Shown here piece by piece: positions 9,386 through 21,549 of a DNA stretch of 64,000 nt (the first letter of the stretch is position 1; each line of letters begins with the position of its first letter). The translations under genes and the position numbers were made by a program. The notes under the pieces are model-generated. The model saw only the letters and a program-made list of their open reading frames with translations, made no database searches and had not been told where the DNA came from. The DNA comes from Butyriboletus loyo (Eukaryota > Basidiomycota > Agaricomycetes > Boletales > Boletaceae): the NCBI GenBank assembly GCA_038093515.1, contig JBBPSI010000013.1, forward strand, positions 124,001 through 188,000. The letters are read 5' to 3'.

Positions 9386-12300
9386 ATGTCCTCATCGTTC
9401 GCCAAAACGAAACTCAAGACAGCAAGAGACGCTCTTGGAAAGAAGCAATATGAAGCAGCTCGCGATGCAGCACTCCAAGTTCTCGATTATGAACCCGACA
9501 ATTATAACGCGTACGTCTCAGTTTATATCCTTTCGCGTGCCATTGACTCGGCTGACGGAACGACAGTCATGTATTCCTGGGTCTTGCCCTCCTTGAGCTG
9601 GGAGAGCACGACAAGAGCGAGGAAGTAAAGCTATTGTGTGTATCACGTATTCGGATGGCCTAATAACCACGCAGTATTATCGCAAAGCAATCGAGTTGAA
9701 ACCAGACCAGATCCTTGCCTGGCAGGCGAGTTACGTTTGTCATCGCAAGCCGCTTGACCAAGTCAACCAAATTCACAGGGCATTTCGCAACTACACGAGA
9801 AAAGTGATCGATGGGATGCTTTCTCGGAGGCGCTGGAATACATCATGCAAATGTTTGCCAGAAGGTATGGCCTTATCATTCAGGTCCTAATATGCCTTGG
9901 TCAGAAATTCCCTTTAGCGGTGATGTCACCAAATGCGCGGAGACTCTCCAGAAGTTGATTTCGACCAGAAGGGAACACGGAACTCGTCAACAAGTAGGTG
10001 TACTCGATGCTACATTCAAGTATTTAATTGAAGCTACTCTCCATGCAGGTAGTGGGTGCCCTCTCGTACTTGCTTCCCGACTCGTCATTGTCTGCGACAT
10101 TGTCAAATTTATCACCGCCGGACCCAACCAACCCGACTGCATCTCCAATATTTGACGTGCAAGCCGCGGTTCACAATTCGCTCCCTATTATCGAAGAAAT
10201 CATATCAATAATTGAGCGGGACGAAGAAGTTTTCACCAAGAATGAGTTCGACAAAAGACGCACGCGTCTCGGCGGGCCGTCTCCTGACCAACTGAAGAAG
10301 GACATTGGGGTGGAAGTGTGGGGTACATCCAGAGTATGATCAGTTCAACAAGAATATTATGTTTACTTATTGTCCACTCCAGTTGCCATCACTCTATCAG
10401 GAGGTCCTGAATCACCCAAATACCTCTGACGAGCTCCGTCGCTCTACAGAGACAAAGCTCATAATGTACAAACAAGAATATTTTTATGCACTTCCAACGA
10501 CATCTTCAGAGAAAGCTCCTCTTGGGAAAGAGCTTGATGAACTTGTCGATGGTGTGGTCATAATCGGAGTACCTGATGAACTTTCCTGGTCTATATTCCT
10601 CGAAGGAAAGGATAGTGACACGATCGGTTCGTGTCGATCAGTCTCATACAAGTGGGGTTACTTAGAATTGTGATAGCCGGGTATGGCCTGGACCATCTTA
10701 GGCTGTACATGAAGCTCCTACCCACCAATCCGCTAGCGCGGCTACTTGGAGGCTATTTTCTGTATAGTGGAACACCTCTTGAAGTAGATGAAGACGAAGA
10801 CAACAAGCATCCTCAACAGGTGGTTGAAACCCGTGATCCAATTGACGTCATCGTGGTAGGTTTAGTCCTCGAGACATCCCAGCCGCTTAGTTATTTCATT
10901 AGGAAGTTTTTGGCTTGCTTGCGGATTCGATCCTAGCTAATCGCATAGTAACTGAGGTCTACCTGCAAGAACTTGATTACTCCAGCGTCATCAATGTAGC
11001 AGAAAGCGGGCTTGAGCTCGTCCGAAGGCATGAGCAAAATACAGGGCGCAAGATACACCAGTGAGTATTCATGTCCTCCGACTAGCAATTTGCGACACTT
11101 ACACCTTACAGAGTACGCAAGGCATTCAACGTGGGGCTTGCGAGCGCTCTCGTGCACTTATACCCACCAAAACACCATCCGCGTGCCCTTCGACTCTTAG
11201 GCGAGGTCCTTAAATTTGACTCCAATAATGTAGATGCGTTGATCGGCCGTGGTCACGTACTACAACATACAGGCAAATGGGAGGAGGCTGAAGGACTATT
11301 CACCAAAGCGACGTCACTGATTCCGCCGGGAACCCAGAAGAGCGTCCGCGCAAAGGAGGAAAGCGCGTGGTGTCTCAGCAAGACCCAAATCGGAAAAGGT
11401 GTTCAGGCGTTGAAGGAGGTATTGAATGATTTACAAGGCGACGAACATGACATGGATCGTGCCCGGTGCCTATGGCGTATAGGGCAATGCTGCTGGGAGA
11501 TGGGTGGTCAGTTCACGTTGCCTATCTACTAGATGACTGTTTCTTATCCCGAGCGCAGTCGACTTCCGTGAAGAAGCTTTCTCCCACTTCATTAATTCCT
11601 TGAAGTGCGACAGAACATATGCTCCTGCGTACACCTCCCTCGGTATATATTACTCCGAGTCTGCAGATCCACCTGATCCCACGCGAGCCTCCAAGTGCTT
11701 CCAGAAAGCGTTCGAACTCGACCCACGTGAAGCAGGCGCCGCTAAGAGACTTGCAGAGGGATTTGCCGACGAACGGGAATGGGACCTTGTCGAAGTTGTC
11801 GCTCGTAGGACTATTGATGGCGAAGGTGAACTGGATACTGGAATTCAGACTCATGATGGTGCAATAGTGGGCAGATACCTCCCCACGAATGCCTGGGCCT
11901 GGAAAGCAGTTGGCGTGGTAGAGTTGGTGAGCCAGATACCAGACAATATTGTTCATTTTCTCAGTGGAAGTAGATGCACAGGAATTATGCGCAATCTATT
12001 GAAGCCTTCCAGGTCGCCCTACGCGCAGAACCAGAAGATCAGCTCTTGTGGCTTCGTCTCGGGGAAGCCTACAGTAAGGCTGGGCGCCACGCCGCGGCGC
12101 TCAAAGCTCTCGCGAAAGCTCATGAACTTGATCTAGACGATTGGATTTGCACTTTCCTGATTGGCGAGGTGCAACACCAAACCGGCAGACTTGTCGAAGC
12201 CCTCTTTTCTTTCAGTTCGATTCTGGACGCACGACCAAAGGAGATCGGAGTATTGTTGTCCCTTGCGCAAACACAACTAGACCTTGCTTATCAGGAGCGC

Positions 12301-14413
12301 TTGACTGGTTTCAGCGCAAGATCCGAACAAACCTTCGTTGCGGCTATCACAACATGCTTCACGACGTGCCAGGAAAGTCCTGGTCATGGTGGCGTGATGT
12401 GGAAGGTAGTTGCAGATACTTTATTCGCCCTATCAAAGGCAGCCGTGTTTGTGGACGAAGGATCTGTTGAAGATATCCTCAACCGCACGAATTCCGTCTT
12501 GCGAGGCCGTGCAAGCACCCGTATCGCACAATTTTTCTCCCCACAATCCACGACCAAACACACCCCATTAACGCGCCGCCATGTCCTTGAAGCCGCCATT
12601 GCTGCGTATGACTATAGAATCGCCGTTGGTTCAACAGAGGGTGTTGCCTTGGGCAGTGCGCTCTTTGACCTAGCGGTGGCACTCTATGCATGGTGCGCTG
12701 AGGATAAAAGCAATACTCACGAAACTGCGCCAGAAACTGCAATATCGCTTTTGAAACAGGCGCTACAAAAGGAACCTGGAAACCCCGTCTATTGGATTGC
12801 ACTAGGCAATATGTACTTTCTCGGAAAGCCAAAGGCGGCGCAACATGCATATATCAAGGCTCTAGAGCATGATTCGAAGGTTTGTTCCACGTATGCGCCA
12901 TCACGCCAATGTCTTGATTTTGTGTGCGGCAGAGTGTGGTTGCATGGGCCAATCTGGGTCTTTTGTACCTATACCACAATGATTTGGAATTGGCAAGCGA
13001 GGCGCTACTAAGAGCACAAATACTGGACCCTGATTATACTCTCGCTTGGATTGGACAAGCGATGGTGGCTGCGACAAATGGACATGACGCTGACGCTCGC
13101 GGATTACTGGAACATGCAGTTAGTCTCAGTGCTGACTTGGTGGGTAGAATCCATTTCGCATCTCTCCATGCTAGGAGTTGACTTGACTAGCCACTGGCCG
13201 ATCTCGAATTCGCATCAAGAGTGTTCGCCGCGCTGTCAGCCACCACGCGCTCTCAAGGTGGAGTCAAGGATGAGCTACTTCCTGCTTTCTTTGTTCTAAA
13301 CCGCTACGCCCAACGGCGCCCACAAGACCCGTGTGCGCTCCACCTCTTAGGCCTTTTGTGCGAGCGTTTGGATCAGCTCGAAGAAGGGGCGCGATGGATC
13401 TCTCGTGCAATTGCCCTGTTGGAAGCCGCTTACGAAGAATCGGAAGATCCGCTTGTCGAGAGACAGTTCACGATTGCCCATGCAAACCTCGCTCGGTTGA
13501 AACTTGGTCTAGGTGATCATACGAGCGCCCTCGAATCATTCGAGACAGCCGTTGGACTGCTTCCCGAAGAAGCTCCTGAGAACGATGCGGAGACGTCGGT
13601 TCTCAGGGTGCAAGCGTTATTCGGGACAGGGTTGGCGCAGTTCAAACTCGGAGATCTGCAGTCTGCGATGGCAGCCTTCCAGAGTGCGCTGGATAATTCC
13701 GGGGAGGACTACCTCCTTCGTGCCCACGTCACTGTGTTGCTTTCCCAATGCATGTGGGCCATCGGGACAGAGGAATTCAAGGAGTCTGCAAAGGCACTGT
13801 TGTTGGACAGGTAACAGAAATGTAGCCCCCATTTTTCCTACGCATAGCTCACAGTAGCCCAGCATCACAGCAGACCCTGAGAACCTGATGGCGATCAACA
13901 CATTAGCGGGAATGGGCATCCTTACAGAGGACGAAAGTCTCGTAGATGCCGCCTTGTCCGAAATCCAATCCCTCCCCATAGAGCGTCGGCAAGAGCTGGA
14001 TCCGAGAAGAGACGTCACATATCTTCTTGTACAGCACCATCTCAGTCAAGTAAAGTTATTCATTCACAGGATTTCGAAGGTTGCTGACGCACAAGCCCCA
14101 GGGTGATGTTGAACAAGCCACCAGAATTGCACAGAAAGCATTACACCCTGAGCCATCAAACGTGCAACTGCGACGTGAACTTGCCTCGTTGATGTTACAG
14201 CAGGGCAATCGTCGGACGGCACAAGCCATTCTTGAGATCCATTCCTCGAAAGATCAGGACATTATGGAAATGAAGGAGACACTTCCATTGCTTGCTATTG
14301 CTGGAAAGGGTAGAGAAGCTTTCAAATGTGCGCAGAAAGCGATTCTATTGGATCCAGGAAAGTTGCAAAATTGGCAAACATTGGCGTATGTAAGAGCTAG
14401 AGAAATGTCATGA
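9386..14413 (+). CDS. SKI3: Ski3-like TPR protein of the Ski complex
   Basis: Many-exon gene starting MSSSFAKTKLKTARDALGKK. The first exons join as DNYNA-HVFLGLALLELGEHDKSEE, YYRKAIELKPDQILAWQ and GISQLHEKSDRWDAFSEALE. The spliced protein continues through ALVHLYPPKHHPRALRLLGE, TPR after TPR (residue pattern W-LG-Y-A-F-P), a long 11974-12880 exon, and ends near AYVRAREMS. The order of TPRs and the N terminus match Ski3/TTC37, the scaffold of the cytoplasmic Ski2-Ski3-Ski8 complex that feeds mRNA to the exosome for 3'-5' decay. No frame break was found. One intron (9726-9778) appears to use a GC donor. An intron near 13813 uses an acceptor giving DSITADPENL. The gene is convergent with LSM2, about 170 bp away. 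The total is roughly 1,400 residues. Confidence 0.85.
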
Positions 14414-14584
14414 ATACATGGACTGTTATGCTATGATGTAGTCGATCGGCGAGCGCTCGAGCAAGTTCTTTCTTTCTTTTTCTCTCCATCAACTGGATTT
14501 GTGCATAACAGCCATTGTGGTCGTGAACCATCAACGTTGACGTTCGATTTCACGCTTGTCACCGCTTCGCTTGGTTGACGGCCT

Positions 14585-15121
14585 CTAAGCAAGAGAAAAA
14601 GATCGAGAACATGAGGTGCATTCTGGCAGGAATAGAGAACGTGTTCGCCCCCACCTCTTCGTGTCGCATCCTCGAGCAGTTGCGTATCGACATGTTCCGC
14701 AGGTAACTGCACATATCGAACGACCGATCCTCGGATAAAACAGTTCTTCACCGCCATCTGAGACAGGGCATGAGTGAATGCAGAACCGTTTCTCACAAAA
14801 GCCCCCCCACGGATGGAACGCAAATACGTACCATGTGCGGATGTCTCGTCTCATCGAGAACCTTGATCGAATCTAGGCGGATGTTGAGGAACCTGCAAGG
14901 GTCGAGGGCTCGCGTGTCAAAAAAAAAGTGGTGTTTGAAGAAGCTAGCTTAGCGCCAGGCCTCGTGCACCCACTGATCGACAGATTTGAGTACGCCAGAC
15001 ACCGAGAGGTCGTTTTTGAGCTCGACAGTGACGCGTTGGTCGGTGAGAGTCTTGAACACTGAGAAGATGAGCTTCGGGAGATGAGCAACGTGTGTCAAGT
15101 GGTAAGTTGAGCACTGACCAT
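14585..15121 (-). CDS. LSM2: U6 snRNA-associated Sm-like protein Lsm2
   Basis: The start codon ATG (15121-15119) is its own 3-nt first exon. Then come exon 14974-15071 (LIFSVFKTLTDQRVTVELKN), exon 14832-14892 (FLNIRLDSIKVLDETRHPHM) and an exon ending at 14757 with NCFIRGSVVRYVQLPAEHVD and QLLEDATRR. This is the full Sm fold with Sm1 and Sm2 motifs of Lsm2, a ring subunit of Lsm1-7 (mRNA decapping) and Lsm2-8 (U6 snRNA). The C terminus is ambiguous. A 32-nt intron (14623-14654) would give a 100-residue protein ending ECTSCSRSFSLA. Without it the frame runs on to 14431 and adds a long polar tail. The usual family length of about 95 favours the short form, though 32 nt is very short for an intron. 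Confidence 0.88.
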
Positions 15122-15551
15122 CGTGAAGTTCGTGGTCACCGCAGAGTCTGTAGACCAAGGTAGGAAGTTAACATTAACATTATTCAATTTGGAGCAGTTA
15201 TTATAAACTAGGTAGTTACTAGTACTAACTAGTAAATAAAAAAATGTTTTGCTATGAATGTTTAGAGGTCCCAGTCGGGCTCGGTTCAGCAGTCCTTGCA
15301 GGAACTGTAGAAGGTTTTTATGACATGTCTTGTTTGCCAGCAGACTTTGATCCGCTCACAAGACAAAGAGTCGTGTCAAGAACTACTGCTATGGATCTCA
15401 ACTCGGACAATCTCAACATGGCCGATATGATCTACAGTATCATACCATACACCATCACAGAACTTGTCATCGACGGATGGATCATTACCCATCGCTCAGT
15501 CGAACTCTGACATATCAAAGTTATACGTGAAGTGCTAGACGTATCAGCCTA
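15122..15551. other. AT-rich intergenic region between LSM2 and RFC subunit
   Basis: About 430 bp with an AT-rich stretch at 15165-15245 (upstream of LSM2 on the minus strand). A plus-strand frame 15244-15510 is open, but it has no recognisable domain and is not called. Confidence 0.4.
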
Positions 15552-17067
15552 TCAGTCGTCTTCCGCTGCCAGCTGGCAGGTATAATCGCACACCTTGTAC
15601 AAACACATGATCTTCACCACCCAAGCCTCGAGGTGATAGATCTTCTTGCTACCCATTCGCATCCGAAGCTCCTGTGCGAGTACAGTTAGAAATATCGAAA
15701 TTCTCGTTTCGGAAAGATCGAGTGCGCACATAGAAAGCTGCCCAATGGATCACATCAGCCTTGAGGACTTCGTCCACCCGGTCCACCACCCTGTCTGCCA
15801 CAGTCTTGGTACGAGACAATCAGACCTGTCACTACTCCCCATACGTGACACAGAACAAGACCCTTACCTTGAGGATGATGGTGGGTGGTATACAGTGGCT
15901 GAGGAGCTCGTAAAATTTGGCACGAACTTGCATCACTCGTTCGGGCGACTGTTCTTGCACGATCAGATCAGCAATTTTATGACAATATGTCTCCCAATCT
16001 GGTTTTGCAATGTTGAGAGGTCCCGAAAGATCAGGTCTGTGGGCAATATCTCTGTCGACGGGTGTGGGATCTATTATAGGTCAAGACTTACGATTGCATC
16101 TTGAGGGCCTCGAAGACGAGCAATGCTTTTCTCATATTACCTGCAGCATCTTCTGCAATTTGAGAAGAGGCTTCTGGTGGGAGGTCAAACTTGAGCTTCT
16201 TAGCGACATGCTCTAATACAGTTTGCATCTATGCGAATGCACGTTATATGGCAAAAGACAGGAGTTCTCAAGGGTATTCACCTCTTCTGGGCTCGGCGCG
16301 GCGACTCTGATGAGGAGGCATCGACTCTTGATGGGTGCAATGAGTCTACTTGTGCTATTGGCGCATAATATGATCCGCAGGTTTAACATGTACTTCTCCA
16401 TTGTTCGGCGCAAGGCGGCTTGTGCATCACGAGATAACGTGTCAGCTTCATTGATGATCACAACTATAGAGTATTTATGAGCACTAGAGCATGAACTACC
16501 TGCAGATCTGACCTTTGAAGCGTTGTTTAGCATTGAGGTCGACCTGTTGTGTCTGAGCAATCTCTTTTAATAGCTCTTGGATAATAACTCTGTCGTAATT
16601 CCCCGCTTCACTTGATACAAAACTGGTTTATTCATGCGTCAAGGCAACCTGGGGAGAACGACACACCTCGGAGTTATCTCAATGTGGTAATTACTCTGAA
16701 CGAGGTTGATCTCGATCTTGCGTCTCGACGGTGAGACGAATACCCTCTGGTCGATTCTCAGCTGTTTTGTGTGCTTAGTTTGGTGGTATTGCTCAGAGTC
16801 GAGCAACGTGACATACCTTCTCAACGCCACTTCCAAACAATTGTCGTAGGATACAGCTTATCCGTGTCTTCTTCCCAGCACCAGAAGGTCCGTAGAAAAG
16901 TACGTGAGGAAAATCTCCGGATGCGGCGAGAGACTTCAGGCGAGCTGACAAGCCCTGGTGATAATGGAGATCATCTAGCGTTTTTGGTCTGAACTGCAAA
17001 GGAAAATAAGTGAGAATTTCTACTCGTCCACTGGATTCTGACTTGCCCTATCTACCCAGAGAGACAT
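15552..17067 (-). CDS. Replication factor C small subunit (yeast Rfc5 / human RFC3 type)
   Basis: Exon 1 (17047-17067) encodes MSLWVDR. After an intron at 16994-17046, which begins GCAAGT (a GC-AG intron), exon 2 reads FRPKTLDDLHYHQ...FYGPSGAGKKTR. Later exons give RIDQRVFVSPSRRK, NYDRVIIQELLKEIAQ, IINEADTLSRDAQAALRR, RIILCANSTSRLIAPIKSRC and the C-terminal LSGPLNIAKPDWETYCHKI and YHLEAWVVKIMCLYK, ending AAEDD. The Walker A is GPSGAGKK, with NEAD instead of DEAD at Walker B and the SRC motif. This is the pattern of the Rfc5/RFC3 clamp-loader subunit, which helps load PCNA onto primed DNA. The frame is intact through at least seven exons. Confidence 0.92.
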
Positions 17068-17213
17068 GTTGGTATCGGTCAAAGAGTCATATACAGTGCA
17101 ACGTGACGCGCTTTGTGACACACACCGTCGCGTTACGTCACGCGTTTATGGGTCACGTTCGTATTCGATGGTAAATTCTCGATGTCCTTCAACAAGTCAT
17201 ACACGTCTTACTA

Positions 17214-19991
17214 TCAAACATTCTTAATTCCAAGTTCCTCTGCGAATATAACCGCAGCTTTCTCTCCAATAACCAGTGCAGATGAGTATGTGTTCTAATA
17301 AAAAGTTGCTCTTCAGCGCGCAGAGGATTGGCCATCAATCCACGTACCGATGCAACATTCGAAGGGGCGATGGACAAATCTAGGTTTAACTTAGTAAAGG
17401 ACCGTACACGCCTTGATCGTCAACGAGACCCACCTGCTACTTTCAACCCTCGGATACCGTAGACATTCAGCCGAGAGTCAACCACACCTCCTTGCTCTCT
17501 TGGTTTCATTGCACAGGTTCCCAGCTAGAGACGGTCTAAGCACAAGCATGCAATGTGAAGAAGACTGGGTACGATACCGAGTGTCTCGCGCTCGTTACTA
17601 GAGGCATCCAGTCAAATAAGTGGTAGCATATCATGGGTTAGAATGAATGCTTTACCTTGCATTCTATGAAAGTCGTCGATCGCTTTATCGTCCTCCGTTG
17701 TGTATACAATATTAGGGGCATCAATTGGCACGGGGCCACCCCCTTCTTTGCATTCTGCGGCGCTTCCTTCAGGGAAGACCGGATGCTTGCGTTGCAACTC
17801 GCCTCTATAAAGTGGCATTCGTCTAATCCACTCTCGCATTTTCTTATATCCCAGTCGTAGGATTGCGAGATCAGAGGAGCTATCAGTCACGTCAGCAACG
17901 GCGGATCTACGAAGAGATGGAGTGGTCACCTGTTCAGGAAATCCGCCAAGAATACCAGACGTCCGTGTGGATCATGTGCAGAACTGATATGAACGCTTCC
18001 GATCGACTCGGGGTGACACTTCAGGCCTAGTCAGTTGAAGCTTCGTGCAAATTAAGCAGCATAGGGCGGACCAAGTAATAACAACCCCCGATAAATTTGC
18101 GAGCGGGGATATCTTGGTGAAGGCCAACAAATCTATAGGGAAAGCATGAGTCTTCCCTCGCGCTCGAACTGGTGTATCATACCCAGCACAAGGTGCCATC
18201 AGAACGATCGATTTATCGGGATTCCTTTCGATAATTTTCCAGCGGGCAGAAAAATCGGGGCCCAATTCCTTGAGGTCATCCACGTTCGGTCGTAGCTTGA
18301 TAGCAACATCGAAGGCGCTAGAGTTCATGATTGTAATTAATACGTATGTTTATATATATGGAGCATGCGACATACTTATGAGAGACAAGACCAGTTCCGT
18401 CACGTTTCCATAATTTCATTTGCTCTATCAAGTGGGCATAGCTATGAATAGGTTCGGGTCTCAAGAACTCGGTCTATAATCTCACCGTTGGTTTCCTTTA
18501 TGTCACCACGGTACAGCGCATCCAAGGTCTCTGCTCCCTCGGCCGCGAAATATGCTGGGAACGCAACAGGATGGTCTGGGTCCCGCGTCAGCCTATTTGT
18601 CTCCCGGCCTATGACTGAAAGCAACGCATACCTTGGTAATTCTCTCCTACGCCTGGTAGATTGACAACCTGAGGAATGTTAAGGCGAGCCAAAATCTCGC
18701 TAAGCCCAATGCCTGATCTCTCTAGGATGGCAGGAGAACCGAAAGCTCCCGCAGATACGACAACGAGTCGTGTCGCCTTTGCGACGTGCACTGTTCGATC
18801 TGCGGATGAGTTGAGCGTGAGGTCATTGGTATATTCTACTCCTGAAGCTCGACCATCCCTGAGTTCCAACTTTATCAATGAATCAAACACAAACGGAAGA
18901 GATAAATGACCTTACTCTATCAACACTCGTATTACAACTTTTTCTGAAAATACACGCAAGTTTGCGCTTCCCTCCTGGTTGTAAACGAAGTAATACGCAG
19001 AATCCGAACGCCGACCGGTCTTACCGTCGATCCATCTGCGTCGTCCGCGTAAATATTGAGATCCGCAAGGGATTGCCAGCAAACCCAACTTACTTCTGCC
19101 ATCGCTGTAGTCACCAATGTAAATATTCCGGTATGTGAATGGACAACAACTGACTTACGCTATAGGTATCACAAGTCGATAGGTCATTACTATCATCCGC
19201 TATCTTGCGTCCTGGGTCATACTTCGCAGCGACGTCAAGCGCTTGCATTCCGACGTTGGTGAAACGGCCACCATAGGACACTTTGAGAGGGCCTGAGTAT
19301 CCGTGAGTGGATTCGTGTTCCTTCACTTCATACGTTTCTGTCTAATGAAGTCGATTGCTTTTTCGCAGATCAATCTTGAGCATTGACTGGCTCACTTTTC
19401 GCAACAGTGGAAGTAAGTCCTTTGATCCCCACCCCGCATTACTGTGAATTGTTTCCCAGTCATCATAGTCGGAGGCTTTCAAAAGGTAGTCTTTCATTAC
19501 GGCTGAGCGCATAGGTCAGGAATTCACGAACCTGCCGCTCTAGTGTACATCATGTCTACACGCGTTAGAGTATGTTGGCCATAACGTCGTCCATCCCATC
19601 TCGGAGGGAAAGACAAACTCACTATGTATAGCCGAACCTCCTCCAACACATCTCCCGCTTTGGACCGTAAGCTGCCTACCCTCGAGATACGGGGAAGGCT
19701 CGGCAACATGGAATGACATGAAGGGATCGCCGGGTTCCAAATGCGAGATACATTGAGATGGTTGTACGCAGCGCGGCTCATCTTTTGTGTGTGGGCCAGC
19801 CTCCAGAATCAAGATTCGGAGTAAAGGGTCTGCTGCAGCGAGACGGCCGGCAACCACGCAAGCAGTGGTCCCCCCTGGAATGTGTAGGTCAGAGCCTGAG
19901 AGTAACAGGGACTGCTAGGGTTAGATAGACACTGTGGGATGAACAAACCTCCAGCAAATATGATATCATATTCATGAGTTGCTTCGGCCAT
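17214..19991 (-). CDS. GMC-family FAD oxidoreductase, alcohol-oxidase-like
   Basis: Starts MAEATHEYDIIFAGG. The first intron is removed to give FAGGGTTACVVAGRL, the FAD-binding dinucleotide loop. Then come ILEAGP, the GMC signature GRCVGGGSAIHNMMYTRAA, SDYDDWETIHSNAGWGSKDL, VSAGAFGSPAILERSGIG (second GMC signature) and LPGVGENYQ. The C terminus reads KVADLSIAPSNVAS, NTYSSALVIGEKAA and stop TGA 17216-17214. The overall pattern and the conserved AGWGSKDLLPLLRK block match fungal alcohol (methanol) oxidases, which oxidise short primary alcohols to aldehydes and make H2O2. Substrate cannot be told from sequence. About a dozen short introns are needed, and all junctions checked keep frame. No peroxisomal -SKL tail: it ends ELGIKNV. 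Confidence 0.85.
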
Positions 19992-20068
19992 GCTTGAGGG
20001 GATTTGGGGGCCTCTTAGGGAGATGTCACCCTATAATGACAACTCATATAACCTGGGCTGTTATCAAT

Positions 20069-20162
20069 TTATTTATATGGATGAGTGAGAAATGGAATGG
20101 GCTATGGCATGCGGTCTTGTCTGATGAGTTATTTATATAGATGCGTGAGAAATGGAATGGGC
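20069..20162. repeat. Two-copy tandem repeat, 60-bp period
   Basis: The motif TTATTTATAT-GAT-GTGAGAAATGGAATGGGC occurs at about 20069-20102 and again at 20129-20162, exactly 60 bp apart, with few mismatches. It lies just upstream of the GMC gene start (19991, minus strand), so it could be promoter sequence. Its TATA-like content (TTATATA) supports that weakly. Confidence 0.6.
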
Positions 20163-21549
20163 CACATGTCTGATGGAGTACACGGTCAGTTGCCAAATAT
20201 ATGGACCCGGAAAGTATTCTATGCAGCACGTACCCCGCCGGGTACGCGTGGTATGTGGGTTCCATGAAATAAAAATTTATCAAACCCATGCCTCAAATTG
20301 GGTATACAAACGACACCTAGATACCAGTTGGATGCTTGCCTCTTTTAGACGACTGGTCACGAGTCTAGTTGGATGCCTGACAGGTCCGGGCCGCACATGG
20401 AGCGCGTACTATGGGCTCGAGGGGGCAGTCAATTGTCAACTGGAGAGAGTCAAGACCACATCAAAATACGCCATTGGCATCGTTACAAACCCGAGGTATG
20501 TCTGATTCGACCCACAATAAGCAATGTACCTAACCTGTTAAATCACTCCAGACTAGAAAAATGCCATTCAAATCCGTTGTATACTGGCGTAACATGGGGG
20601 CAACCATGACGACCCTGGGCAAGCGAAAGGCGTCAGAATTCGACGAAGACCCTCCTGCCGCCAGACATAACCACGACCATTTGAACCCTTACCCAACCCA
20701 GACTCCGATGACGAAGGCGAAGGCGAGGCAACAGCTTCTGCAGACGACGCTGGTACAGGGCGGGCCCCCATTGACGATGGCTCGACGCTAGTGGGAAGCA
20801 GAAACCGTGCATGGACGCAGTGAATGCTGAGCGCTAACGATTTACGCTCGGTGGTAGCTCTGACATTGACCTCACATGACCGTTTTTCTGCGATGTCCTC
20901 GCGACGCCATAAACACACGTGCAGCCACCCGCCGCAGCCAAGGCCAATCCCTTGCCTGCTCAGACTTACTCCAAAGCCGTTCCAACACCGTCTGACTTTT
21001 GAGACGTAGTGCTTAGATAGCGAAATTACATTGATTTACCCCTGTTAGTTAGCGTGTTCCCGGGTTAATTTACATGTTAATTTGGATCGGATTTCTATTT
21101 TACCGTACACTAATTGGGACTGAAATCGCTCTCGGAGAGCTCGGGAGCAGACTGGTTTACTTGATGTGGATATATTTTCCCGTTGGTCCGTGTAATGACA
21201 TTCACGTGACTTTCGAATATTAGAGTCTCTCGAGGGTATTGAACCCGTCCGATTCATGTCTTGACACGTTCGGGCGGCTGTAGGACAACAACCATCGCGT
21301 TCCCAGCCTCAAGGCTTCCACGATCCGTTCAACATATCTTGTTTATATTGGTTGGTTGGCTTTTTGCGCCCCACCTCCTCACGCATTGCGTGGATATCTC
21401 TGGCACTTATCGAGTCTCGGGCTGGAATGCACTCCTAGCAGAGATTTCTGTTCATAGGTATGTGTAGTTTTCTTATGCAACTACAGCTTACCGAGCCTAG
21501 CTCATAGGATCTCACTATTTTTCTCGAGTCAACATAACATCACCTTGCA
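20163..21549. other. Intergenic with a short acidic/NLS-type open frame
   Basis: No firm gene. At 20588-20791 a frame starts MTTLGKRKASEFDEDPP. A second overlapping frame (20680-20840) is strongly acidic (NPDSDDEGEGEATAS). Together they could be one small broken or spliced nuclear protein, but no intron or homologue is recognised. The rest, 20840-21549, shows nothing. Confidence 0.3.

Noticed and set aside
15244..15510. 88-codon plus-strand frame between LSM2 and the RFC gene
   Set aside because: No family signal and it lies in the AT-rich intergenic region.
20588..20840. Acidic and NLS-like frames as a possible transposase remnant
   Set aside because: No DDE motif, terminal inverted repeats or target duplication could be seen; kept only as a note.
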